A DNA stretch of 64,000 nt from Aphidius gifuensis (Eukaryota; Arthropoda; Insecta; Hymenoptera; Braconidae): the NCBI RefSeq assembly GCF_014905175.1, contig NC_057790.1, positions 22,532,469 to 22,596,468 of the forward strand. The letters run 5' to 3'. Each line of letters starts with the position of its first letter. The first letter of the stretch is position 1. The notes beneath the pieces are model-generated. The model was not told where the DNA came from, did no database searches, and saw only the letters and a list, made by a program, of their open reading frames with translations. Both the position numbers and the translations under genes were made by a program. This document shows positions 45,221 to 58,736 of the stretch, in pieces.

Positions 45221-48200
45221 TTAACCAAAGAATGCATCTTGTATGCATGACTTGTATTTACCAGTTCAATCCCCATGGTTTTCACATTTACTGATCGACA
45301 AGGATGAGAAATTCATCTTACTTATAAAGATGATATAAAATAAAAATAAATAAATAAATAAATCTAGCAACTCTCACACACAGTCCAATATATACCCTTT
45401 GGCTAAAATAGAAAAAAAAAATATATAATAAATTTCTATCCACTTAAAATCTCTTCAGTGTTTCATGACGCAAACTAAAATGCGTTTGTGAATAGTTGGA
45501 CATTATCTTTAACGATATTGAATAAAGAAAATTCAAGATACCAACATGATCATATGGCAATCTAATAACCTTGAAGGCTTGATTGAACAACTGTCTTTAT
45601 TTTGATATCAATATATATATTTTTACTTTTTTTTTTTTATGAATTTTCAAATGTCCATTTTAGCCAAGGGGCATGTTACAATATACATGATGTTTATACT
45701 GTTGTTATGTACTCTAGTCTAGGAATATATATATTGATTATCATTGGATACAAGTTTGGTTACTTTGGAATTCGCACCTCAATACTATTTTAACCCTGAG
45801 GCACAATAAACAAGTTTTTCACATAGTGACGAAACTATAAACTCAACTTGTTTTCATTTGTTTGATTTAAAAATAAAAACGTTATAATTTAATTAAATAA
45901 ATTGTCAAGACAAATATATAAAAAAAAAAACATTTAAAATATATTAAAATAATTGAGTCAACTATTTGAAATTTTAATTTTACATTTGTGTTTGAATAAA
46001 ATTAAAAAACAAAAAATCATTCAACAATAATAATATGTTTTTTAAAAATTTAAAATTAAATTTAATAATTTAAATAAAAATAAATTAAATTGTAGTGTTA
46101 GTTAATATTTAAATGAATTATTTATCATAGAGAAAAAAATTTTAAAAATTCTTTAAAACTGATATACAATTCAATGTATATATCTTTTGTCGAAATGTCT
46201 CAATAAACTAGCACATCTTGAAGAGAATAAGGTATAATGATGCTAAAAACATTACAAACTCATTGGCTCGTAAATCTTCAATTCACCGAGTACTCATTTA
46301 TCAGTATATAGACTTATATTTATATATTTTTTTTCTTCAATTTTTATTTTTTATTTAATACAGTTTTTATTTCAAAGCACGACTATTTTTTTTTATATAT
46401 AGAATACTATTTTTTTTTTTTTTTTTTATACACTGTATTGGCTTGTTATTTTTTTTATATTTATATTTTTTATTTCGTTGTTACTTCATGACTATTTTTC
46501 AAGATATTATTATACCTTGAATCGCGTTTATTGCATCGAAAGAGGCTGCAAGTTCCTGGAATCGTTTTCTGAGCATTCATTTGCGACTGGTTTTTCCATT
46601 TCTATACTGATGATGATACAGTCTACTGTATAGAATATATTTAAGTTTGCAGTATATAATATATTTCAAGACTGTACTATCATACACCACAATTTATTTT
46701 TTACTTATTTTAATAATAATAATTTTTTTTTATTTTAAATTGATTTTTATAATAACTACTTGAATACCAATTGAATTAGAAATTAATTTTAATATTCAAT
46801 TTTTTTTAACAGTGTACATAAATTTAAGAAAAATTAAATTAAATAAATATATTTATAAATATATAAGTAATATTTTTTTTTTTTAATTAATATTTATTTA
46901 GTATTATCTTGAGATTATTTTTTATTAATTTCATATAATCAACAGGGACAATTGATGGCTCGATAGAGTCCGACTAAATACGGATAAGAATACATGCACG
47001 TGTGCCATTACAAAAAATGCCAGTTTTTAATTCAACGCATCTTTTTCTACACTTGTGCCAACAGCTGGTTAAAAATAAACTTACGAAAAATAAAAAAGTA
47101 ATTTTTATTTTTTTCAAATTATACATCTGCAGATGCTTAGTATTTTAGCTTTTTTTTTTTTTTGCAAATAATTTCTCAACTTCTAGATGAAGTATAAAAC
47201 TATTTGGCCTTTTGAACGTATATTTTATGAGTTCTGTGAATTAATCAATGTGAATTACATCATATCGACTGGGTCAAACTTCATCATGACAAAAAATAAA
47301 TTAAACTATTCAAAACAATTTATTATTTAAAATAATTTTTCTTAAATTTTCATTTATTAATTTTATCAGCACTTGCCACAATAATTAATTAACAAATTAC
47401 TTTAAACTATATGAAATTATATCTTGAGAAAAGTTGACCTCAAGTCGAAACATTTAAAAACTTGTAGAATTTTCTTAGCAATTTTATAACTTGAAAAATT
47501 ATTGATAAACTTTTGTTGAATTTCATATAAAAGTTTTTAATTTTAATAATTATAAGTAAAATTATTTTTCTATATGCGAAATATTCATTAAATACATGAA
47601 TACATTATGTATTTTTTTTATTTCAAATATTTTTATTATATGCAGTTTTTCTTGTATTTATTAAAAATTAATTTCATAATTTTTTCGATGAAATATTGAG
47701 AGAGGTATAGTCAATCTACCCACGCTTGTCCGATTATTTTATAAAAGATAATAGAACCCGACTCTGATTCCTGCCACATCACTGAGAATAACTTTGATCG
47801 CAACTCTGGAGGTATACATTTACTGTATCCTCCATCAGTTTTAAACTACATCTTGTACATCATGTATTTTCTTTTTCTTTTTGGTCAATCACTCGAGGGG
47901 ATAATACACCTTTTCGTTTAATCTTGACGTACGGTCACTTACAGTAGCTGAGAAAAATTTATTTTCAATGTATACTATTTTTATATCATTTATTTATATT
48001 CTCAAAATTGTATACCACTTATCTAAAATTATATACACTTTAATTATAATTTAATGAAATAAATAATCGCCAGATTATATAATCAATCTAAATTAATAAA
48101 TTTAATTGAGAACAAAGTAAAATCGTCATAAATAAATTTATAAATTTGGAGCTAAATTAAAAAAAAAAAGATACAATATATCAGTGGTTTTTATTTAAAA

Positions 48201-48472
48201 TCATGTTGTTGTTGTTGGTATTAATTTTTTTTTTTTATTTTTACTATCATAAAATTGACTCTGACAGGTGCAGGATCTTGAAAAACACCTTGTACTACAT
48301 TTTGTAATTTTTTAAAAAGAAATTTTATTATTTCTTTTAAAATTTATATTTTAAAAAATATTTATTTTTCTTTTACCCTCCACTTGTATACATAGTACCT
48401 CTATATATACATAAACGAACGAGAGCTGGCTCATGGTTCTCGACACGACTTGTAAATTTATGTGCAGTGTCA
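45221..48472. other. Gene desert, continued
   Basis: AT-rich sequence with no supported gene. GC-richer patches at 46500-46620, 46940-47070 and 47690-47830 show no open exon with splice signals. Confidence 0.5.
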
Positions 48473-48526
48473 GTCACCAGGACACTTGGCAACCGGTTGA
48501 GTACTCATAGAATATCTTCTGGTGAC
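48473..48526. other. Inverted repeat GTCACCAG ... CTGGTGAC
   Basis: Perfect 8-bp arms (48473-48480, 48519-48526) enclose a 38-nt loop containing the palindrome CAACCGGTTG. It lies in a GC-richer island (48410-48550). It could be a small structured RNA or a chance palindrome; no further pairing is strong. Confidence 0.35.
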
Positions 48527-51500
48527 GTACAACACCACACGATAATCCAAACACTATTACATATCACATACTAATATAAAATATATATTTTTTAAATTTA
48601 AAAATATGCAATGATATTACATAAAACAAGTATACAACCGCAAATGTATTTTTTTTTTATTTTTAAATATCATAAAATTTATAACGAATAAATAATAATA
48701 AATGAAAAAAAATTTACTTATAAATTAATTAATATATTTTATCGTAACATAATGTTAAACGATTGTGTAAATTAATCGTATCGTTTTTCATTGAGTAATA
48801 AATTTATAGGCAATTTTTTATGTTTCGATTTGTCCATAAACAATTGTGGGTAAAAGTGAAACATGAGATATTTCAAGCAATAAAAATAAAAATAAAAATT
48901 AAAAATAAATAAATATACATTCTAAATAATTTTTTTCTTTTTCTATAATTTATTTAATATTTTTTTTTTTTTTTTCGTTTAATTTTTTTTATTATTACTA
49001 TTTCAATGTTTTTTTTTTTTTTTTTCTTTTATAATTTTTTAATCAACCACTCGAGAAATTATTGTTCGAGTAGTAACTCGAGTCGTTGAGTTTTGATGGT
49101 GTGTGACGAGACGACAAGAGAGAGAGAGAGAGAAAAGAGAAGAGGTAAATTTTATGCCTGAAACGTAAAACCCAAGAGGAACAGAGAGTTTGTTTTCTCG
49201 AGAGTCATTAGAATAAGGGGGCCAAGGATTCTCTTCGTGAGATTCTAATTTTGTTGAACCATTTTTGCATTGCTTTATACACACCCCCTTCCCTCATCCT
49301 ACCCTATATCTTTTGAGCTGTTATACATTTAATAATATAAAATTTCGAATAAAAAAATTCTATTCAAAACTGTCAATACTATACAGAAAATTAAATTCAA
49401 AAATCTATTCAAACAAATAATTATATACTTTGAGCTAATTTAAAATTCCAAAAAACAATTTAAATTAACTGATAAATTAATAAATAAACAATGATATTTT
49501 TTTATTTAAAAATAAATTTTCTATAGCTAAATTTGACTAAAGATAATTGATAATATTTTTTTGTATTATTGATTATTTTAATTAGTTATAAAATAAATAA
49601 AATCAATAGCCACATTTGCCCATAAAATATTTAAAATGCAAATATTATACAAACAATATACAAAAAAGAAAAAAAAAAAAATTAATTGAAATAAAAAATA
49701 ATATAATAATAAAAAAGCGTAAAATTTATTATAACAAGCTGTATATGTATGTGTATAATATGATCATATTATCGTCTCTTATCATTCCCCTATCGACTTG
49801 TATCGTTAGCCTCAATTCACAAATGCATATATGCAACAGTTTGATTTTATATGCACGTCTCAATTAAATCAACGTTGCATTAAATAATAAACCTTTTTTT
49901 TTTTTTATTATTTTTTTCATTTTCATAAATTTTTTTTTCATCCAATTCAAAAGAAGATAAAGCCAACTCATTAAATACGATAAGAAGAATTAAATTTTTT
50001 TTTTCCTTTTTACTCATATAACAAAATTAAAACCAGAATAACACGAGAAGTTTTAATATAATCAGTAAAAAAAATACAAGAAGCAAGTAATAAAATTTAA
50101 AAAAAAAATTATTACAACCACGTATTTTGATAAAACACCTGTTTACACATATGAATTAAAAAAAAAAAAAAAATTATAATTTAATAATAATTTATATGGA
50201 ATAATTTTCAGTAATTTATTCTTTTTAAAAATATAAATTTTATTAAATTTAATTATCTATAGACTGGTGTATAAATTAATTAACATTATGTGAAGAAAAA
50301 TAATTATGTATTTATTTATGAATTTTCAAGTACAAAAAGACTTGATAACTGGTGTAATAGATTTATATTTATTTAATTGTGACTGACTATACTTTTGTGG
50401 CTGGCAGAACCTCAGTCTCTTATAGTAAATTCAAGATAATGTGTTAAACACAATTGGCACATTGTCTATACAGACTGCCTATCTGATTTTGACATACAAT
50501 TGTTTGAATTATCAATGGCACTCAAAGTAATACAACTCTCATTAAAGTCTTATACATTACTTTTATTTTTTTTCGATGATTCATATTTTATTCAATTATA
50601 TTTTTAATGAAACAATAGAAATAATAAACAAATAAATGAACAATTGACTGATAAATAAATAAATGTAAATAAAATTTTTTAAAAAAGTATATATCGCACT
50701 TTAGCTATATATACATTCGTATGACAAACGTGTAGAAAAAATTAGTTAATTTTTTTTAGTTTAATTACTCTTTTTCATTCATCAAAATGTGATAAAATGG
50801 GAAAAAAAAAAACTTGTGATTATTTTTTGGTGAATGGAATGTCGTTACACGGATTGATCTGCAAAAAGTTTATAAAAACCAAGACAATTTCACACTGAAG
50901 GCGAGATCGATGTATCCAAGTGGATTACTCGATCGAGCATGACAAGAAGTTAACTGGGAAAGAATCGATAAAGATAAAAAATACATAAAACAAAATTGAT
51001 AAAAATAAACATTATATATTGTGTGTTATGTTGAAGATGTAGAAAAAAAAAAAAAATTAAAAAAAGAGTAAATGTAGAAGACTGAGGTAGCTGATGAAAG
51101 AAGTAAATGAAAAAAAAAAAAAATAAAAGAGAGGAATAAACAAGAAAAAAGAATTGTCCAATCGTGCAACACACACCTTCAGGCCAGAAAGTAGAATCAC
51201 GCCAGAAGGAAGAAGAAATGCCAGATCTCCTTTTTTTTTTTTTATATAAATATATATCCCCTTGTGTATATAAAAGTAGTCCAGGTGAGGCAGGTTCTCG
51301 TCTAACCTGTCTCAATCTTGCACAATTCTTTTTCTCAAAAATAAAAAAAAAAAAAACCCTTAAAAGCTGATCGCACATTGTCCCTTCATGTAGAATAATA
51401 TAGTTGCACTTAGACTACTCCAATTTCACCAAAAAAATATACCCAAATACTCTGTATTATTTTTTATATTTTTTGTTAATAATTCTAATGCCCAAAAAAT

Positions 51501-54273
51501 TCAAACTTCAAATGAATGTAACAAAAAAAAAAAACGTATATATATATATAATTTAAAATGTGTTCATTAAGATTACGAAATATATGTCGGAAGCCTTAAA
51601 CGATGATTCTGCTCTGTTCCAAAAAAAAAAAAAAAAAAAAAGATTGATGATACCGCAAGAATGTTATTGTTAAATCACGCAAGAGTCTCGCCCCCGGGGG
51701 CCAAAGAGCAGAAAACCAGGGCCCCATCAAACCGGTATTTTATATAATGATAAAAAAAAAGGTTTAAAAATTAAAAAAAAAAAAAAATCTTGTCTTAGTT
51801 GTTATAAGGTATCGATCATCAACTGATTTTGATGATGATCAAATGAATTTTCAAGATTATCAAAAATATCATGAGATTAAAATTCTGATCGCATTGTCAT
51901 CACTGCATTAAATTGTCAGATTTTATATACAGCCAAAACAAAACCGGATTCACATAGTATATAATGTGGCTTTCACTATTTTTTCATCTATTTTTTTCTT
52001 CTCTTTTTTACCATCATCATCATCATCATCATTTTTTTTTTATTCAAGCGAGTTAGAAATATATATAGTAAATCTCAGGGGAAACACGTGGCTGGTTCTC
52101 AAGCTACTCTATTCCACAATAAAATCCAAATAATATATAAAAAAATAATAATATATATAAACACATGCACAAAGTACATGTGTACATGTATGAGTACTTG
52201 AATTTGTTGTCTATTTTTTTATATATGTATAAATTCAAAGTTCAAGCACATTTTTTTTATATTTTTTTTTATATTTGATATGTACAAGAGAACGAGATTT
52301 GGAGATTAATGTTGCAAACGAGTGGTAAATACGATAAAGAAACTATTTGCGAATGAATATTTCTTGTTGTTTGTTGTTGTGTATGCCTAATGTATTTGTC
52401 CTGTTAGTCGAGCATAAATGTACACCACTTACAGCAATCGTTCAAGACATTTATTTATCGATGACATTCGAATTCCAGGTGGGATATACTCGATACTGAT
52501 CTCTCCCTACTTTTTCATTATCTATATTTTAATTTTGTTATTTTATTTATTAAAAAAATTCAAAAGATGATAAACTTTTTTAAATTTTAGAAATTTGATA
52601 TTAAAATGATTGCTTGAATAACTTGTAATTTTATCAAACAAGATCAAGACTAAATAGTATATCATTTCACCATCCCCCTGGGTTTTTGTATATATATTTC
52701 ACCAATATACCACGTGGATACGTTGTATCACCCTTGTGATTACATTGAAAATGGTCACTTCCTCTTGTTTCACTCTCCCTTGACTCACTGAACGAGCTCT
52801 GATTTGTTGAACTTCTTGTTTGGCATAAGCATTTAAATATATACCTTCGTGTCTCAAAACCAGAATGACGACCTTGGCTCTCGATTAAACTTTCAATATA
52901 TCCAACACACAATTCAAAAATCTAACCAGTATATATATTCATTTTATTCTACACAAATTCTCTTTCTGTTTTCTGTATAACAAAAAGAACAAAAAAAAGA
53001 AAAAAAAAACGGTATACATAATAATACTCTTTCGAGATCACCAAGCACACACACACACACTTTTTGACAATTTAAATTTTATAAACCTCAATTTCTACCA
53101 ACTTTTTAATATATTTTTTTTTTCTAAATCTAAATTTCATGACTTTGTTTGTAACTGTATATTTTTTTTTATATTGTCAAAATTGAAAATTTAAAATACA
53201 ACAAATTAATATTGATATTATTTTTATTTATGATTGCAGATGGATTAGAGAAGAATGGAGTTAAAGAAGCAGACTGGTTTCTGTCAGTTTGAAAATGAAT
53301 AAATCAAAGGATTTCAGTGTGTCCACTGAATTGTTGAAGAGAGTTGACAGTATATACTCAGGGTGCATTGACTCGGTCGCACATTAACCAAATGATTGAC
53401 GCGATTCCGTTAGCCAAACTCACAAAGTTATTTAATATATATATACAGAGAAGGGTTGCTTACAAATGCTACATCTAGAAATGCAGTTGAGTTAATTGTC
53501 AAATTAAGTAAATTAGAACAGTTAATGGACAGATAGTACTGAACCAAGGTAAAAGCCATCAGTTTATGCGCACACAACACCTCCCAACATTATCATTATC
53601 ATCATCATCATCATCATCATATAACTTTCTCATCAAACAAAAATAATAATACTAATAATTTTATGCGCAGAATCAAATATCCCACCCTCAATATATCCAC
53701 TTATAATTCCAACCCTTCCTCAACTATACAATCTATGTCTATGTGCAATAGATTCCCCCACCAAATATACACCATAAACCAGAACACTGGATTACAGACA
53801 ACCCTTTACAAATCCAGTTGCTTCATCATTCGAGTGCGCGACATCAACCAGAGCAGTTCTTCATTCTCTCAATCATTCTATAACTTAACTCTGAACAATC
53901 ATAGTTGTTTTTTTTTTTTTTTATAATTATTATTTATCTTTATCATTGACATTTAAATTGTTTAATTGTCTTTGACTTTATCATATACAATTTAAACTTT
54001 ACTATCAACTGTTTATTTTAAACATTGTGCAATCAAGTTTATTTAACTACTAACAATTACAATTGTTTATTTTATTTTAATTCAACAAATGTGGATTTAT
54101 TTTTCATTGTGAATAATTGTTATTTAATTTTTTTTAAAACAATTTTCATGATGATGATTCAACTGTGCAATAAACAACAAATGGTATGATAAATTTAATT
54201 TTTAATTTTCTTATAGATTATACTTTGATATAATAATAATCATAAACATAATAAATAACATTTAATTTTTCAG
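48527..54273. other. Gene desert with microsatellites and a GC palindrome
   Basis: No supported coding exon. Contents: an AG microsatellite at 49117-49132 inside a CpG- and CTCGAG-bearing patch (49040-49310); a perfect 12-bp GC palindrome, GCCCCCGGGGGC, at 51690-51701; ATC repeats at 52012-52031 and 53590-53620; a CA repeat near 53046-53060; and a small hairpin TTCAGTG-TGTC-CACTGAA near 53317-53334, close to an acceptor-like TGATTGCAG at about 53240. Confidence 0.5.
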
Positions 54274-54322
54274 TGATATCAATGGTTCTTCTCTGTATAT
54301 TAAAGCTCATATTAATTTTAAG
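54274..54322 (+). other. Candidate 49-nt exon upstream of mir-315
   Basis: TTTAATTTTTCAG| precedes 54274 and |GTGAGAAT follows 54322, a strong acceptor and a strong donor on the plus strand. One frame is open across it (DINGSSLYIKAHINFK), but no neighbouring exon joins to it that I can find, so coding status is undecided. It could be an exon of the mir-315 primary transcript, 340 bp before the hairpin. Confidence 0.25.
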
Positions 54323-54659
54323 GTGAGAATTTTTTTAAAAATAAATTTTATCGTTACTTGAATTGCATAAAAAATATCAACACATAAAACACTGATTAAA
54401 TTTGAATTTTTTTCATCAAAAGCAATAAACTTTTTTAAAAAAAATAATATAACACACATTGGTGTGTATTATTATTATTTTCATACTGATTGAAATTTTT
54501 TTTAAACTCAAGTGTAATAAACAAAAATAAATTAACAAATATGTTTTTAATGAAAATTGTTATACGGAACGATTTTAAACAGGTGAATAAATACATATTG
54601 TATTTGATCATGAGTATATAGTGATAATCAAATGATTATTAATCATCAAACGCTCTTTA

Positions 54660-54724
54660 TGCTTTTGATTGTTGCTCAGAAAGCCTCGATATTAATACTG
54701 GCTTTCGGGTAATAATCATAATCA
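54660..54724 (+). ncRNA. mir-315: microRNA mir-315 precursor
   Basis: The 22 bases at 54663-54684, starting TTTTGATTGTTGCTC, match the insect miR-315 mature sequence as I remember it at every position. The downstream arm GGCTTTCGGGTAATAATC (54700-54717) continues to 54724 and pairs back along the whole mature strand: AAAGCC/GGCTTT at the loop end, one bulged A and a few G-U pairs, closing at about 54660/54724. The loop is about 15 nt. miR-315 is a conserved arthropod microRNA; in Drosophila it promotes Wingless signalling by repressing Axin and Notum. It is alone in a 31-kb gene desert, so the primary transcript is probably a dedicated noncoding RNA. Arm orientation fixes it to the plus strand. 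Confidence 0.95.
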
Positions 54725-57700
54725 CGGAAGAGTAGTATTTCAACATTAACCACATCATGATAATCCATCAAACTCATCATTTTCATCATGAATATAAAAG
54801 AACGATAAACTGATGAACAATGAATTTAAAAAATTTAAATTAAAGGTCGTTTATGTTTAAAACGTCAGTTTATATAAAATAACAATAAGTTAAAATGTTG
54901 CTTCATCTAATGGATATCTTGCATCAGTTTGTAATAGTATATATATTTTTATTTTTTTTATTTTTATAATTATCAACTTGTCGGCTACATCATGAGTAGA
55001 GTTACAATGCGCGTATACAACATCCCACACGACAAAGTATTTTAATTGAAATTTAATGTATATTTTTTTTTTTTTTCATTTTCATTTATATTTTTTATAA
55101 TTAAATATCATTGGAATTTTAATGTAATCACTCACATCTGGCAGCTAATTTTAATTTTAACAAAATATCATTTTTAAATTCTCCCATCATATTATCCTTT
55201 TCATTTTTTTTTCAACAAATATAAACAAATTTAAATACATATTTTAAATTAAAATTGATAAATTTTTTTCTTTTGCATTAATGTAAAAAAAAATGGAAAA
55301 CGAAAAAAAGATTTATTTATATTTTTTTTCTCATGAATGAACTTGTAAATTTCATTGAACATATAATTGAGTTTCTCTTGAACTATATCAAATGTTTTTT
55401 TTTGTTTTTTTTTTTATAAATATAAAAAACAATGGTTTTTTAAATGTTTAAAAGAATTATTCGAGTGGAATTTTTTTTTTGTGTATATGTGTGTGTACTT
55501 TGGTGTTTTCAAACTGTTGCTGTAGGCATTAATTTTCGTACCGCAGAGAGATCTCCGTCATTTGCACCCCAAATTATCCCCAACGGACAAAACAGGTCTC
55601 ACACAGTTTTAAAATCAAAAATATTCTCACAGATAAATACCACTAATTTTTTATATAATTATTTATACTATGTAAAATTAAATTTAAATAATAAAAATTA
55701 CATTAACAATTAAAAAAGAAAAAAAAATTATAAATAAATGAAGATTTTAATTTTTATAATTTAATAATAAATTTTAATTTTTTTAAAAAATATTTATATA
55801 AAATTTATATGTAGGAATTTATTGTGAATTATCAATGAGGGTGATTACCCTTGTGTAACTCAGCAGGTCGAGGGCAAGAAAAAAAAAATAGCTCTCCCCT
55901 AGATAAAGAGAGAGTAAGAGAAACAAAGAGAACAAGAGAATCTCCAGAGAAAATAAAAAAAAAAAATATATATAAATTGATGTGGATATGGGCCAGACAT
56001 GTAATATTAAAATTTTAAAAGCATTTCAAAGTCTTGCTAATTTGTTCGTCTGGTTTTGTTGGTATTTTTTTTATCATTATTTCATACATATATATATATT
56101 TGAACTATAATTTTGATACTTTTCTACCAAGTACTGTATAAAACTGGCTTTAACCCGTCCGGATGTTGATTTATTTATTTTATAAATATTTTTTATGATT
56201 TTTTTTTTCTTTTTACTGTCACTAGTATATCTACAGAGATAAATATGACAATATGTGTTCTGCAGTATTCATTGTTGCAGTCATTCTTAACCCTTTTAGA
56301 GAACAAGAAAAACAAGAAAAAAAAAAAATGAGAATACATAGTTGACAGATTGACATTCAGACGCATCAAGTTGAATATTTTAACACTTGTTTTACCTGTC
56401 AAATAACCAAACAATTTTTAAACTTATATATATTCTTATTTTTTTATTTTTTTTTATTTCTTTTGTAATTATTCTGTCACAAAATTATATTATTCAAATG
56501 ATTTGGCTCTTTTTTTAATATCAAATCTAAAAGGTAATTTCTATATTTAATTTTGGCCTGACGAACTTTCGACCTGTAATAGGTTTTAATTTTATTTCTG
56601 ATAATATATTTATTATTTCATTTGAAAAATAAAAATATACACGAAAAAGTTGAGAGGATAATGGAAATAATAATTGTCAGGGTATTTTTATTTTTTTTAT
56701 TTTTGCCTTTACCTACCACACTGTCAAATGTGGGTAATTCAAGATTGAAAAGCCAAATTTTATATATATACTAACACAATGATAAAATAAAAAAAAGGTA
56801 AAATGTTGGGATATAATTATATAAAACAGTCAAAGTTTGTCAGGTGTTCATTTATATCCTGTATGAATGCAATGGATTTTTATCTCAATTTTATTTCTCT
56901 TAAACATTGCCTCTCTGGTTAACGAATAAATTATTGGTTACATTCTCGATGAACTTCTCGCATCCGAAGAATAACTAATGCCATTATCATTTATTCATTC
57001 TTGATAGACGCCACTTTCAGTTATCTCTATATTTCACTCTATATATATACTCTTTATTTTATTTTCATTTCAGTTATTAAATTTTTCTTGTCGATTAAAT
57101 ATATATATATGTAAGAAAAATGATGGAAATGAAATTTATCCATTTTTTTAATTTCTTTTCTCTTTTAAGGTCAACCATCAATTAAAATCAAAAAAAATTA
57201 CAAATTATCTATTAATATTTAAAAGACAAAAAAACGAAAAATTATCAAGTGACAAAAATAATTACTACACAAAATTTTCTACCAAGAAAATATATTTTAC
57301 ACTCTTTATATATTTCAATAAAAAATTATTAATTAAAAATTGTAAATAATTATTATTTATAATAAATAATAATAATTTAAAATTAATTTATTTGTGTAAA
57401 ATTAATTAAGCCAATTATCTTTCATTTCATTTCTTTTTTTGTTAATATAAATTAAAAAGACATTGAATTTTTATGTGAAAAATTTAATCAAAGAATGTTT
57501 ATAAATAAAAAAAAAAAAAAATTCATACAAATATATAAAAATAAAACTGCACTGTATACATATGCAATTATTTCATTTCACTGTTTTATCATCCAAGATT
57601 ATCCGGTTATAAATCTAAATGTCTATTTACGCTGGATAAAATTCAATACACTCATTAGCGAAATGTTGTGTATCGGGTGTTATCAAATGGACTCATCGTT

Positions 57701-58385
57701 TTTCGTTGATAAAATTCAAGAGATGTTGATACATATTGTGCGGTTATATAGTGTGCAATGTGTAATCTCTAACAAGAGTAACAAGAAACACATGTATTTG
57801 TGTGCTCAACACTTACAATTTATATTTTCTTTTTTATTTTAAAGCTGGATTAGTATAACCCAGCCAGGAATAAACAGGTTTCAAGGGTTTTTATGTTACA
57901 ACGTCTGAGAGCTTTGTATGTCAAAACGTGAATACACATATAACAATCAAAAGACGGTTTGTCTGCGGCTTGAAAAATTTTTTATTTTACTATTATTATT
58001 ATTTTTACTTCACTTCCTATTATTTCACTTGTCTAGTTCTATCAAAACTGACATCTACAATAATACAAATACTATAGAATTTTATGTATTTCTAAAAAAT
58101 TAATAAATCATCAATTAAACTCTCAGCTATATTAAATTTTTTTTTCTATTATAATTTAATATTTTTTTAATAATTAATATTATCTCGATGAAATCCTATT
58201 TATCCTATTAAAATTTAACTGTTAATTATTTATTTATTTTTTATATTATTTAAAGTCAATGAAAAATAAATAATTAATAATTTTTATCAATCGATTTGAT
58301 TTAGGGCTGATTGAATTTTAAAAGTTTCATGGCGGGAAGAAAGAGGGCAGCAGCTTACGAGCAGAGTTATCATTATCATCATTAA
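54725..58385. other. Gene desert, right part
   Basis: No coding gene recognised between mir-315 and the inverted-repeat locus. A 21-nt hairpin, GCTGG ... CCAGC, lies at 57844-57864. Patches at 55530-55600 and 57590-57800 are somewhat GC-richer without exon signals. A short frame starting ATGGCGGGAAG at 58329 closes after 17 codons. Confidence 0.5.
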
Positions 58386-58736
58386 ATCGAGAACATGGAG
58401 GTGTATAAGGAGGGTAATCTCTCGAATTTCACTGAAGCTCACAGAATGGAGCAAGTCAGTACGTTTTTCTGCCGGTGATGACGCTAGTAGCAAGAAGATC
58501 CAAAGTCACATGTTGTTTTTGTTTATATTTTTTTTTTTTTTTGTGTAGCTCAGTTAGAGTATTCCTTCATTATGTAAAAAAATAATACAACTACATAATA
58601 CATTATTTATTTAACAAATAAAATTAAAGAACAAGCAGTGTCTAAGAAAAAGATAAAGCTACTTTTTTCCTTTGGTATTTTTTTTATGATAATGTTTTTT
58701 ACTTTAATGTTAAATAAATAATTTGGAATAAATAAT

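Noticed and set aside
49039..49284. 81-codon minus-strand frame in the GAGA-rich patch
   Set aside because: The Ser/Leu run comes from the AG microsatellite; no supporting signal.
58329..58380. Short plus-strand frame MAGRKRAAAYEQS
   Set aside because: It ends after 17 codons with no donor site, and lies at the edge of the inverted repeat; no family support.
26809..58385. Integrated viral (polydnavirus-type) segment, given the parasitoid-like genome
   Set aside because: No viral gene family, capsid or envelope-like frame, or circle-junction motif could be recognised; the stretch looks like ordinary AT-rich host DNA with a conserved microRNA.
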